A stretch of DNA of 64,000 bases, taken from positions 124,001-188,000 of the forward strand of contig WRAN01000001.1 of assembly GCA_009780185.1 (NCBI GenBank), given 5' to 3'. The notes under the pieces are model-generated. The model worked only from the letters and a program-made list of their open reading frames with translations. It ran no database searches and was not told the origin of the DNA. Shown here one piece after another: positions 54,407 through 62,381 of the stretch. The DNA comes from Defluviitaleaceae bacterium. Its GTDB lineage: Bacteria > Bacillota > Clostridia > Lachnospirales > WQUN01. Position numbers and translations under genes: made by a program. The number at the start of each line of letters is the position of its first letter. Within the stretch, counting starts at the first letter, position 1.

Positions 54407-54421
54407 TTAATTCATGCCTCC
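54407..54421 (-). promoter_or_regulatory. Shine-Dalgarno plus two-codon upstream ORF before the ABC ATPase gene
   Basis: On the minus strand GGAGG (54417-54421), one base, ATG AAT TAA (54407-54415), three bases, then the ATPase ATG at 54403. The spacing is base-for-base the same as before coaW. It may couple initiation through a terminating ribosome. Confidence 0.5.
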
Positions 54422-54450
54422 TTGCCGGCTGAACTTCTAAACCAACGCCA

Positions 54451-54500
54451 AAAACCGCGCGTCCTTTGCGCGGTTTTATATAAAGTTTTGGTCAAGCTTT
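54451..54500 (-). terminator. Terminator of the carboxypeptidase operon; copy of the dispersed repeat
   Basis: AAAACCGCGC (54451-54460) pairs with GCGCGGTTTT (54468-54477), with the shared flank TATAAAGTTTTGGT and AAGCTTTT. The same unit follows the amidase gene at 11057. On the minus strand a short T-run follows the stem. Confidence 0.7.
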
Positions 54501-54510
54501 TAACTATCTT

Positions 54511-55485
54511 TTACGAACCCAACAACTCGCTAACAAATTCCTCCAATACCAGATTCCTATAAAACATTTCCGCAGCCGCGTCCCTGCCCACATACCTGAA
54601 ATGCCAGGGCTCGAAAATGATATTGGTTATATGCTGTTTATCCTCAGGGTACCGCAGTACAAACCCGTATCTATAACTATTTTGTGCAAGCCAAATCCCC
54701 TCAGGGGTATTGGCTTGATTTTCAGTTAGGTTCTGGTAGCTTAATGCCACAATATCCACAGCAAGACCTAGATTATGCTCGCTTGTGCCTGGATAGGCCA
54801 CAATGCGACGTGCAGCCTCAAATGCGTCATCCTCTTCATACCCATCATCTATAAACCGCTGTATGCGATTATTAAAAAGCGTAGTCTGTCTAGAGACCGA
54901 CCTAAAAGAAGACGCTACAATAGGAGATAACCCTTCGCTGCGGGCAGACTCTAACATATCCAGCAATGACCTATAGGCACGTGCGTCAAAATAATGCCCG
55001 CCACCAATAGCCATAAGCTGAGGATGAAAATAATAATCTAGGAAATTGTAGCGATTTACCAGTTTCAAATACCATGGAAGCTGAGAATTATCCACTGTTG
55101 TAAGCAATACAAACTCGTCATACGAAGGCACATAAGGTACATAGGGGTCATAAGGGATTGAATACGAGGATGGATTCTCCGCAACTTCATCCGGGGGTGT
55201 ATTTACAACAGTTGCCTGTTCCCCTATTTCGTTCTGGTCTTCCGTATCCAAAGTATCATTACCATTATTAATCTGCGCATCTTGGGAAGCGGTGTTGGGA
55301 GTGTTCTCATATCCAGAAGGATCTTCGTAAACGCCTGCCACTCCAATACCAGGATAAGTAAACATCACAATATACACAGCAAACCCAGCGGCTACAACCG
55401 CAAGCAAAAGCAAGAACGCTGTAAATTTCTTTGAAAACACCGGCTCCCGGTATCTTGGATACCGTCTATCTCTATTTCTATTCAT
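54511..55485 (-). CDS. Membrane-anchored D-alanyl-D-alanine carboxypeptidase (M15B, VanY type)
   Basis: 324 residues. One N-terminal membrane helix (~20-42) and a disordered Asn/Asp/Pro-rich stalk (~50-115) precede the zinc domain. Zinc-site motifs are SEHNLGLAVDI and PWHFRYVG near the C-terminus, with the SSFRS substrate segment in front. The enzyme trims the terminal D-Ala of peptidoglycan stem peptides outside the membrane. It overlaps the M1-like lipoprotein gene by four bases (ATGA). No van regulatory genes are near, so a resistance role is not supported. Confidence 0.87.
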   Translation of the reverse strand: MNRNRDRRYPRYREPVFSKKFTAFLLLLAVVAAGFAVYIVMFTYPGIGVAGVYEDPSGYENTPNTASQDAQINNGNDTLDTEDQNEIGEQATVVNTPPDEVAENPSSYSIPYDPYVPYVPSYDEFVLLTTVDNSQLPWYLKLVNRYNFLDYYFHPQLMAIGGGHYFDARAYRSLLDMLESARSEGLSPIVASSFRSVSRQTTLFNNRIQRFIDDGYEEDDAFEAARRIVAYPGTSEHNLGLAVDIVALSYQNLTENQANTPEGIWLAQNSYRYGFVLRYPEDKQHITNIIFEPWHFRYVGRDAAAEMFYRNLVLEEFVSELLGS

Positions 55486-57032
55486 TGTATTAATTCTTCC
55501 CCCTCAATCTCTGGTCTAATCGGTAGTGGTGGCACCGTTCCGGCCCGTATCCACTGCCTAAAAAAGTCTTGAAGACTGTCACCATATATCTCTTCTGCCA
55601 AACTTATAAAATCTGCCCCTGACGCAACCTGTAAATAAAATGTCTGGAAATACTGTCTTACAAGCTCCCAAAACAACCTGTCTCCCATTTGGTTATGAAG
55701 TGCATTGAACATAAGCATCGATTTAATATGATGGGTATGAAAATAATCCATCCAGCTGTCAAAACTACCTAAACTCCTTGTCATAAACAAATCAGTACGC
55801 CCGTAAATCAAGGCATGTTCCTCCGCCATATAATTTCTTAAATCCAGTGGCCTCAGATAAAAAAGCTCAGCAGTTATGTATCTTATAAGCCCCTTATCTA
55901 ACCAAGACTCGGTGACTTGATTACTCCCAACAACATACGAAAACCACTGCTGCCCTAAAACCCGGCTAAGAGCCTGGCTGTTAGGCTGCCTCAAAGTTGC
56001 AGTATTCATAAAGACAATATTTGAAAATGAAACCCCACTAAGAAACATATCCGTTTCCACAACACGAATATGGTCAAAAGGATAAGCCCCAACCCTGTTT
56101 GACATATGTCCAACACTGGCATAAATAATTTCCATAATATCGTCTATAGGAAGGTCTAAAGTGTAATAATATAAATGAACATCAACACCCTCCACAGTAA
56201 TGCTTTCACGCTGAAAATAAGGAGATACAGCAAAGGCAAAACATCTTGCACTTGAAGAGGTAAAAACTGTGATTCTTCTATCTGTTTCCTCTGAGATTAT
56301 TTCATCTAAAATTACTCCTGTGCCTGCAACGATATAGTCGGCAGGGGTAATAATCTCCACTTCAAAGCTAGCCATGTTAAGCACAAAAGGATCCCCAGCG
56401 GGATAATAATCATTTATTATCCAACCGCTATCATCCTGAGCCGCGACAACAGGAAGAAACATCCCAAACCACATGGCTTGCTGGTTGGCCCCAGTGCGGT
56501 GGGCAATAGACGGCACATATGCATTGTATTGAAGCACCAATTGCACAGTTTCTCCAGGAGACAAAGGTTCGTCAGGATAGAGGGTCAAAACAGTGCTCTC
56601 AAGATTATACTCAACATCTTCGTTATTCATGGAAACATGTTGAATATCCATATAGCCATAACTATGACCATGACGAAATATACTACGCTCAAACTCAGAA
56701 AAATAATGAGCATTACCTTCATTAAAGGCATTAAAAAAAACCCTTATCACAATAGTTCCAAGAGGCTCTCCGGTTCGGTTGGAGAAAGTTGTACGAGAAA
56801 TACCCGACACAGTGCGAGTTCCTGGGTCAATGGTTATGCTCACATCATAGTGATCAAAACCGGGGACATACTCAGGAGTTGGCGCTGGATCAGGATAGTA
56901 ATCGTTATGATAATCTTCATAATAATCATAGGGGGTTGGAGCTGGGTAATCGTCAGGAGCCTCACTTCCACAAGCACCTAAAATCCCCAGCATCAATACA
57001 AGCAAACCCCAGGTAAGTAGTAGTTTTTTCAT
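55482..57032 (-). CDS. M1-peptidase-like lipoprotein without the zinc site
   Basis: 516 residues. The lipobox ILGAC gives Cys21, followed by a Tyr/Asp/Pro-rich linker. The fold of the M1 aminopeptidase N domain and catalytic region is recognisable (HYDVSITIDPGTRTVSG; SWLDKGLIRYITAELFYL), but the residues for zinc and catalysis are gone. HEXXH reads RVLGQ (357-361) in front of QWF. The expected third ligand Glu in WLDEGL is Lys (WLDKGL, 377-382). GAMEN reads GVSFSN. It is therefore probably a binding or scaffold protein coupled to the carboxypeptidase. It may recognise peptide ends of peptidoglycan. Confidence 0.75.
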   Translation of the reverse strand: MKKLLLTWGLLVLMLGILGACGSEAPDDYPAPTPYDYYEDYHNDYYPDPAPTPEYVPGFDHYDVSITIDPGTRTVSGISRTTFSNRTGEPLGTIVIRVFFNAFNEGNAHYFSEFERSIFRHGHSYGYMDIQHVSMNNEDVEYNLESTVLTLYPDEPLSPGETVQLVLQYNAYVPSIAHRTGANQQAMWFGMFLPVVAAQDDSGWIINDYYPAGDPFVLNMASFEVEIITPADYIVAGTGVILDEIISEETDRRITVFTSSSARCFAFAVSPYFQRESITVEGVDVHLYYYTLDLPIDDIMEIIYASVGHMSNRVGAYPFDHIRVVETDMFLSGVSFSNIVFMNTATLRQPNSQALSRVLGQQWFSYVVGSNQVTESWLDKGLIRYITAELFYLRPLDLRNYMAEEHALIYGRTDLFMTRSLGSFDSWMDYFHTHHIKSMLMFNALHNQMGDRLFWELVRQYFQTFYLQVASGADFISLAEEIYGDSLQDFFRQWIRAGTVPPLPIRPEIEGEELIQ

Positions 57033-57130
57033 AGGTCAAGGTACCTTCCCTTGCCAGAATGAGTATTTATGGGTGATAATTATAACAGGCTAAAAATAAA
57101 AGTATAACAAATCCACAAAACGGGTGAAAA

Positions 57131-58201
57131 ATGAAAAAAATTATTCTAACTGGAGGGGGAACAGCCGGACATGTTACCCCAAACCTGGCATTACTGCCTC
57201 TACTAAAGGCTAAAAACTATGAAGTCCATTACATTGGAAGTCATGACGGCCTGGAAAAAGAACTGGTAAAAGAAGCAGGTATCCCCTACCACGGAATCTC
57301 CGCCGGAAAACTGAGGCGGTACATGGATATAAAAAACATAACAGATATTTTCCGTGTTATAAAAGGCTTTGGCAACGCAATTAAAGTCATACGCCAGATA
57401 AAGCCAGATATTGTATTCTCCAAAGGAGGATTTGTAACAGTTCCGGTGCTGGCTGCTGCTCGCGTTTTAAGAGTGAAAGGCGTTTCTCATGAATCAGATC
57501 TAACACCAGGACTTGCGAACAGACTTTCCCAACCATTTACCAGTAAAATCTGTGCATCCTTCCCTGAAACCCTTGCACATTTACCTGTAGGAAAAGGAGT
57601 ACTTACCGGCTCCCCAATTCGCGAAGAGCTATTACAAGGCGATAAAGACAAAGGACTCGCCATGTGTCAGTGGGCAAAAGGCGGAAAGCCTGTGATTTTG
57701 GTCACAGGAGGCAGCCAGGGAGCCGCAGCAATCAACACAAAAATAAGAGAAGCCCTGCCCCAGCTCCTTCGCAAATACAGAGTGATTCACCTATGCGGCA
57801 AAGGAAATGCAGCCGGCGCCAATATCCCAGGCTACACAGAGTTTGAATATGTAAAAGAAGGCCTAGCTGACTTATATGCCCTGGCAAATATTGTTATTTC
57901 CCGGGCGGGAGCTAATACCATTTTCGAATTACTGGCCTTAAAAAAACCTAATTTACTCATTCCCCTACCCCTAGAAAAAAGCCGAGGCGATCAAATACTT
58001 AACGCAGAATCCTTTGTTCTACAAGGATTTTCCATGTTGTTGCCAGAAAGCAAAATGACTGTCGAAAGATTGCTAAAAGACATTGATATGCTTTATAATG
58101 AACGGGAAATATTTTCAGAGGCAATGGCCTTACATGAACAAGTCAACGGCGCAAAAAGAGTAATGTCCGTAATCGAGGACACGATAAATAGTGTTATCTA
58201 A
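57131..58201 (+). CDS. murG: MurG-type UDP-N-acetylglucosamine transferase
   Basis: 356 residues, the standard MurG length. GT-B fold: GGGTAGHVTPN (8-18) at the start, FSKGGFVTVP and HESDLTPGLANR in the N-domain, and VTGGSQGAAAIN plus SRAGANTIFELL and PLPLEKSRGDQILNA in the C-domain. It adds GlcNAc to lipid I to form lipid II. It is not in a dcw cluster here; the next gene encodes a WecA/MraY-like phosphotransferase, 16 bases further on. It could alternatively act on another lipid-linked glycan. The upstream ribosome site is weak (GGGTG). Confidence 0.87.
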   Translation: MKKIILTGGGTAGHVTPNLALLPLLKAKNYEVHYIGSHDGLEKELVKEAGIPYHGISAGKLRRYMDIKNITDIFRVIKGFGNAIKVIRQIKPDIVFSKGGFVTVPVLAAARVLRVKGVSHESDLTPGLANRLSQPFTSKICASFPETLAHLPVGKGVLTGSPIREELLQGDKDKGLAMCQWAKGGKPVILVTGGSQGAAAINTKIREALPQLLRKYRVIHLCGKGNAAGANIPGYTEFEYVKEGLADLYALANIVISRAGANTIFELLALKKPNLLIPLPLEKSRGDQILNAESFVLQGFSMLLPESKMTVERLLKDIDMLYNEREIFSEAMALHEQVNGAKRVMSVIEDTINSVI

Positions 58202-58217
58202 CAAAGGATGAATTCAA

Positions 58218-59219
58218 ATGAGATATGCAATAGCCTTTTTACTGGCCTTTGTATTGGTAATGGTTCTGATGCCAATATTTACAAAACTGGCCGAAAAACT
58301 GGATTTTACAGATAAACCCACCGAGCGCAAAAAACATACTTCCCCCGTACCACTAGTGGGAGGAGCTGTTATGTTCATTGCCTTTGCTGTGGGTTTTATT
58401 GTTTTCGTCGCCGGTCTAGGCCCCGTTGTAATTCCCACACTTGCCTCAACAATGGAAGATACTATAGGCCTGTGGGCACTTATACCCGGCGGTACCATGA
58501 TTTTAACTGTAGGCCTCATTGACGATTTTTCAAAAACACGGGGCAAAGAATTCCCTGTATGGCCAAGGATGCTAGTGCAAATAGCCGCGGCAGTGCTTGC
58601 CTTCGCAGCAGGAATACGCTTTACCGGATTCATGAATCCATTTACTGATACCTATGTATATTTTCATATTGGTGTACAGTTTGCACTTACAGTATTATGG
58701 TTTGTAGGCCTCGTAACCGTGTTCAACTTTATGGATGGCTTAGACGGGCTTTCCGGCCTACTGGCAATGCTCTCCGGCTGTACTCTTTTCGTAGTGGCTT
58801 TAGTTATGAACCAATCCGCCTCGGCCTTTATGGCAGTACTATTCATAGGTGCAACCACCGGGTTCCTACGCCACAATCTCCCCCCAGCCAAGGTCTACAT
58901 GGGCGACTCCGGGGCATACCTTTTAGGCTATTTACTAGCCGCAATATCCTTACACGGGGCTTTTAAACAAGCAACAGTAATATCGGTATTCATCCCCATA
59001 TTAGCAATGGGAGTCCCTATATTCGAAAGCATACGGGTTTTTATAAGAAGGCTGCTGGCCAAACAATCCGTAACTGTAGCCGATTCCTCAAGCAACACCA
59101 CTTACTTCCATCATAGGCTAGTAAATGCAGGAGTAAAACCACCATATGCATTGGCACTAATAGTGCTGGTTAGTGTATGCCTAAACCTGACTGCCATCAT
59201 ACTTATGTTGGCATTTTAG
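58218..59219 (+). CDS. Undecaprenyl-phosphate glycosyl-1-phosphate transferase (WecA/TagO type)
   Basis: 333 residues with about ten membrane segments. Family motifs are KHTSPVPLVGG, LIDDFSKTRG (Asp pair, ~115), FNFMDGLDGLSG, and the Gly-rich VYMGDSGAYLLGYLLAAISL with the following HHRL near the C-terminus. This is the polyprenyl-phosphate N-acetylhexosamine-1-P transferase superfamily (WecA/TagO), with lower likelihood of MraY. It starts lipid-linked glycan or teichoic acid synthesis on undecaprenyl phosphate. The position directly after murG suggests a shared envelope role. Confidence 0.85.
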   Translation: MRYAIAFLLAFVLVMVLMPIFTKLAEKLDFTDKPTERKKHTSPVPLVGGAVMFIAFAVGFIVFVAGLGPVVIPTLASTMEDTIGLWALIPGGTMILTVGLIDDFSKTRGKEFPVWPRMLVQIAAAVLAFAAGIRFTGFMNPFTDTYVYFHIGVQFALTVLWFVGLVTVFNFMDGLDGLSGLLAMLSGCTLFVVALVMNQSASAFMAVLFIGATTGFLRHNLPPAKVYMGDSGAYLLGYLLAAISLHGAFKQATVISVFIPILAMGVPIFESIRVFIRRLLAKQSVTVADSSSNTTYFHHRLVNAGVKPPYALALIVLVSVCLNLTAIILMLAF

Positions 59220-59260
59220 AAATAAGCTTTTACCCAAAAAAACAATCCACATTGAACCTA

Positions 59261-59302
59261 AAAAACACTCACAAGGAGTCGTTCTTCCTGTGAGTGCTTT
59301 TT
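59261..59302. terminator. Bidirectional terminator between wecA-like and spoIIR genes
   Basis: CACTCACA and GGA pair with TCC and TGTGAGTG with one bulged base, with A-run before and T-run after. Confidence 0.75.
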
Positions 59303-59339
59303 CATATAAAAACGGCTGATTTAAAGATGAATTGCTATA

Positions 59340-60017
59340 TTATCTCCCAGCTAAATGACTGGGCTGCACATCGTTTCTACGGCGACTTTGCCACCATTCA
59401 ACAACTCTAAATCGTACCTCTGCAGTTGCCCCAGAGCCTTCCTCTTGATGAGTCAATAACCGAAAAGATTCATCACTTACGGTATCAGCCAACTGCTGCC
59501 TTCCCGAGTCCGTACTAGTCATATCTACAAAACATAGCGGCGGAAACATCAGGCACCACCAGTTTTGCCCTGTGCCCGTTCCGATTGTTATCTGCAAAGC
59601 CTCATATACTCCCGGAGGAAAGGATAACTCCCCATATGTCTTAGTCGGGAAGAATACTCTTTCCATCCTTGCGTCTACTTCATAATCCAGCCCCAACTGC
59701 TGCATAGTAGCCTTTGCATGTGCCTGGATTGCAGGAAGTTCATTTTTGATTATCTGTCGGGACTCCTTAACATTGTCAATCTGATTAAATATCCCTTCAA
59801 ACTCACTAAGCAACTCATCTCGCACTATATCCTTTATCTCCTGGTCAGCCTCACTATCGCTATTAGCCTGTACATGAAAGCGGATTACATTGCTGGCAAT
59901 ATCCTCCTGCACTGCCACTGAGTATACATAGGAATATGCCGCGACACTTATCGCAAACACCAGCCCCAGCGCAAGGCTCAGCGCCAATATTTTCACCTCT
60001 TTACGTAGTCTGTTCAT
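59340..60017 (-). CDS. spoIIR: Stage II sporulation protein R
   Basis: 225 residues from the ATG at 60017 (AAAAGGAGACA upstream); a longer reading lacks a ribosome site. A signal peptide (~9-30) precedes the conserved core VIRFHVQANSDSEADQ and the family block FPTKTYGELSFPPGVYEALQI with NWWCLMFPPLCFVD. SpoIIR is made in the forespore and secreted into the intermembrane space, where it triggers SpoIIGA to activate sigma-E in the mother cell. Its presence is good evidence that the organism makes endospores. Confidence 0.92.
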   Translation of the reverse strand: MNRLRKEVKILALSLALGLVFAISVAAYSYVYSVAVQEDIASNVIRFHVQANSDSEADQEIKDIVRDELLSEFEGIFNQIDNVKESRQIIKNELPAIQAHAKATMQQLGLDYEVDARMERVFFPTKTYGELSFPPGVYEALQITIGTGTGQNWWCLMFPPLCFVDMTSTDSGRQQLADTVSDESFRLLTHQEEGSGATAEVRFRVVEWWQSRRRNDVQPSHLAGR

Positions 60018-60087
60018 TTTATTGTCTCCTTTTAAGAATCTATTAGGGTTAGATTCTTGCCAGGATGTGGATGGGGTATACCTGTCA

Positions 60088-60116
60088 TTGGATTTTCTAC
60101 ATGAATATGGTATACA
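60088..60116 (+). promoter_or_regulatory. Promoter of the hicBA unit
   Basis: TTGGAT (60088-60093) and TATACA (60111-60116) are 17 bases apart, 37 bases upstream of the antitoxin start. Confidence 0.55.
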
Positions 60117-60152
60117 ATACAAATAACAAAATATAAGAAGGGCGTAAATAAA

Positions 60153-60374
60153 ATGAAAACATGCAAAATTAAAATGATATGGGATGATGGCGTTTGGATT
60201 GCTGAGTCGGAAGACAATCTTGGAATAGTTCTTGAATCTAGCTCTTTTGATAATCTTGTTGAGCGAGTGCGTGATGCCATTCCGGAAATGCTTGAGCTAA
60301 ATTTAGATTACACAGGTGATTTTCAAATACATTTTGAAGCTGAACGTCTGGTTATAGAGACAGCCGCTGTATAA
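60153..60374 (+). CDS. hicB: HicB-like (DUF1902) antitoxin
   Basis: 73 residues with the short beta-alpha fold of degraded RNase-H-like HicB proteins: IKMIWDDGVWIAESED and GIVLESSSFDNLVERVRDAIPEML. There is no added DNA-binding domain, so autoregulation would need another factor. The antitoxin precedes the toxin, sharing one base (TAATG) with it. GAAGGGCG upstream of the ATG may be the ribosome site. Confidence 0.78.
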   Translation: MKTCKIKMIWDDGVWIAESEDNLGIVLESSSFDNLVERVRDAIPEMLELNLDYTGDFQIHFEAERLVIETAAV

Positions 60375-60568
60375 TGGCAGACTATACACGTACTGTTAAG
60401 AAAGCCCTCATGCAAGAAGGTTGCTACTTCCTACGTTATGGCAAAGGTGACCATGAAATCTGGTATTCTCCAATAACAGGTAGGAATATTGTTGTTGATG
60501 GAAGTATTACTAAACGATCAAGTGCGCTTAAAACATTGAAGAAAGCTGGTGTAGATAAGAGAGTTTAA
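60374..60568 (+). CDS. hicA: HicA-family toxin (mRNA interferase)
   Basis: 64 residues, a double-stranded-RNA-binding-like fold. Catalytic His is in GKGDHEIWY; VKKALMQEGCYFLRYGKG and LKTLKKAGVD are typical HicA segments. It cuts mRNA when free of its antitoxin. The start shares the A of the antitoxin's TAA, so both are made together. Confidence 0.82.
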   Translation: MADYTRTVKKALMQEGCYFLRYGKGDHEIWYSPITGRNIVVDGSITKRSSALKTLKKAGVDKRV

Positions 60569-60638
60569 TTATACATGAAATTATTTATGATGAAAATACA
60601 ATCCCCATTTATGATATGACATAGGAGGAGTGTTTTAC

Positions 60639-61658
60639 ATGGCGATACCAAAAGTGATGATTAGTTCTACATGCTATGATTTAAAGCAAATCAGAGAAAA
60701 TCTAGAAGCGTTCATTAGGAGCTTGGGGTATGATCCTGTTAGAAGTGATAAAGGAGATATCGGTTATAATATTACTGATACATTAAAAAGCGATTGCTTC
60801 CTTGCTGCACAACAATGCGACATTTTAGTTGGTATAATTGGCGGAAATTTTGGAAGCGAAGCTTCTCCAGACGATTCTATAACGATGCGTGAAATGAAAA
60901 CCGCCTTGGAATACAAGAAACAAGTATATGTTTTTGTGGACAGTAGTGTTCTTTCTGAATTTCGCACATATAAAATAAATTTAACAAAAAAGGGAGAGCG
61001 ATTTGCTAAAGAGGAAATGTTTTATGATTCGGTAAATGACACAAGAATTTTTGATTTTATTAATGACATGTATGCTCATGAATCAGAGAGAGTAGTAATT
61101 CATGAATTCCAAAACTCAACGGATATCTCCGATTTTCTTAAAAAGCAATGGGCTAACCTTTTTCAAGTTTACTTAGATCAAAAAGAACGTGATAGGCAAA
61201 GCGGAGCATACTCAAAAATAAATGATTCGGCTACTAGGCTCGATGCATTGATTCAGAAATTTGACAATAATTTATCAAATCTATCACAAGGCACAACATT
61301 CTTATTAGAAAACCAAGGGTTTGGGAAGTATGCTGGAAATCCTATATTGGGACATTTGAAAAAATTGCTTAAAACAAATATCACTCTTCTTTTTAAAACA
61401 CCAGAACAATTAATAGAGCTAATGGATTTATTTGGATATTCTAATGTATCTAATGATGAAGATGGCCTTTATATTTTTAGTGAAACACCTAGTTATGGAT
61501 ATAAAGAAACAACAACGCAAATAACCTTTAAAAATATTTTTAAAGAAGGCAAGTTGATTTTTCCAAATCCAAGCGCAGTTATGGATGACTACATTGAATT
61601 GAATGAGTATTCGAATAGTATGATATCATCAATTGATGATGACGATTTACCTTTTTAA
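60639..61658 (+). CDS. DUF4062-domain protein, possible defence effector
   Basis: 339 residues from the ATG at 60639 (ATAGGAGGAG upstream). The N-terminal ~110 residues form a DUF4062 domain: KVMISSTCYDL (5-15), CDILVGIIGGNFGS (60-73) and SITMREMKTALEYKKQVYVFV (80-100), a TIR- or nucleoside-deoxyribosyltransferase-like fold with Glu85 in the place usually catalytic. The remainder is helical, with a coiled-coil-like segment (~190-235) and a C-terminal acidic tail. DUF4062 is found in NAD- or nucleotide-targeting defence systems, but enzymatic activity here is unproven. The base composition is visibly more AT-rich than neighbouring genes, and it lies between hicBA and tRNA genes, suggesting acquisition. 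Confidence 0.7.
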   Translation: MAIPKVMISSTCYDLKQIRENLEAFIRSLGYDPVRSDKGDIGYNITDTLKSDCFLAAQQCDILVGIIGGNFGSEASPDDSITMREMKTALEYKKQVYVFVDSSVLSEFRTYKINLTKKGERFAKEEMFYDSVNDTRIFDFINDMYAHESERVVIHEFQNSTDISDFLKKQWANLFQVYLDQKERDRQSGAYSKINDSATRLDALIQKFDNNLSNLSQGTTFLLENQGFGKYAGNPILGHLKKLLKTNITLLFKTPEQLIELMDLFGYSNVSNDEDGLYIFSETPSYGYKETTTQITFKNIFKEGKLIFPNPSAVMDDYIELNEYSNSMISSIDDDDLPF

Positions 61659-61835
61659 TCGTTAAGTAAACGAGGTAATCCCAGTACGTGAAAAAAATTA
61701 ATTAACTATATTTTCCTGATTTGAAATCATATAAATAGTCTTATAAACTAGCATAGACACATAATGATGTAATAGCACTTCGTTACCTCACTGATACCCC
61801 ACCAATAACATGCTGATTTCGTAGCCTTACAGGCT

Positions 61836-61869
61836 AAAAGCCCCGCAATCCAGTGATTGCGGGGCTTTT
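61836..61869 (-). terminator. Terminator of the tRNA pair
   Basis: A perfect 15-bp stem (61836-61850 with 61855-61869) with loop CAGT and T-run lies just downstream of tRNA-Lys on the minus strand. Confidence 0.88.
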
Positions 61870-61874
61870 CCAGT

Positions 61875-61947
<73 letters not shown>

Positions 61948-61954
61948 GATTTTA

Positions 61955-62027
61955 CGTATCCGGCGCGAATCGAACGCGCGACCTTTCGCTCCGGAGGCGA
62001 ACGCTCTATCCCCTGAGCTACGGACAC
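61955..62027 (-). tRNA. tRNA-Arg (anticodon CCG)
   Basis: 73 bases. The acceptor GTGTCCG pairs with CGGATAC (one G-T pair), discriminator G. The anticodon loop CTCCGGA has a TTCGC/GCGAA stem. The T arm contains GTTCGATTC. The CCA end is not encoded. First gene of the tRNA pair. Confidence 0.94.
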
Positions 62028-62041
62028 TTGAAACGCTGGTT

Positions 62042-62070
62042 ATTTTAGCGAGGTATATCTCTCCTGTCAA
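62042..62070 (-). promoter_or_regulatory. Promoter of the tRNA pair
   Basis: On the minus strand TTGACA (62065-62070) and TAAAAT (62042-62047) are separated by exactly 17 bases, 15 bases before the tRNA-Arg 5' end. Confidence 0.8.
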
Positions 62071-62124
62071 ATCCAGACCATGTGTATGCAACCTAGAAGG
62101 CTAATCTTCATATTATGTGGAAAA

Positions 62125-62363
62125 AGCATCGCGATTTTTGCTCAAAGCAGGAAATCTTTTTGCCTTTCGGCAAAAACCATTCGCAAAAACGCGTTAAAGC
62201 ATCGCGATTTTTGCTCAAAGCAGGAAATCTTTTTGCCTTTCGGCAAAAGCCATTCGCAAAAACGCGTTAAAGCATCGCGATTTTTGCTCAAAGCAGGAAA
62301 TCTTTTTGCCTTTCGGCAAAAACCATTCGCAAAAACGCGTTAAAGCATCGCGATTTTTGCTCA
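62125..62363 (+). repeat. 73-bp tandem repeat, three full copies and a partial fourth
   Basis: Units start at 62125, 62198 and 62271, with a partial fourth at 62344-62363; only one or two bases differ between them. Each can fold into a nested hairpin: an outer CGCGATTTTTGC/GCAAAAACGCG arm around an inner TTTTTGCC-TTTC-GGCAAAAA. The array ends 19 bases before the cupin start and its last unit runs into the ribosome site. It fills most of the 354-base gap between the tRNA pair and the cupin gene. Confidence 0.9.
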
Positions 62364-62381
62364 TTGATTAGGAGGCATACC

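Noticed and set aside
54511-55485. Vancomycin resistance locus because of the VanY-like enzyme
   Set aside because: No vanHAX or vanRS genes are present; VanY-type carboxypeptidases are common housekeeping enzymes.
61672-61791. GAGGTAA/TTACCTC inverted pair around the gap after the DUF4062 gene, as possible insertion ends
   Set aside because: Seven bases over ~120 bases is expected by chance and no target duplication is seen.
62125-62363. The regular repeats could be read as a CRISPR array
   Set aside because: Units are contiguous 73-bp tandem copies with no unique spacers and no cas genes nearby.
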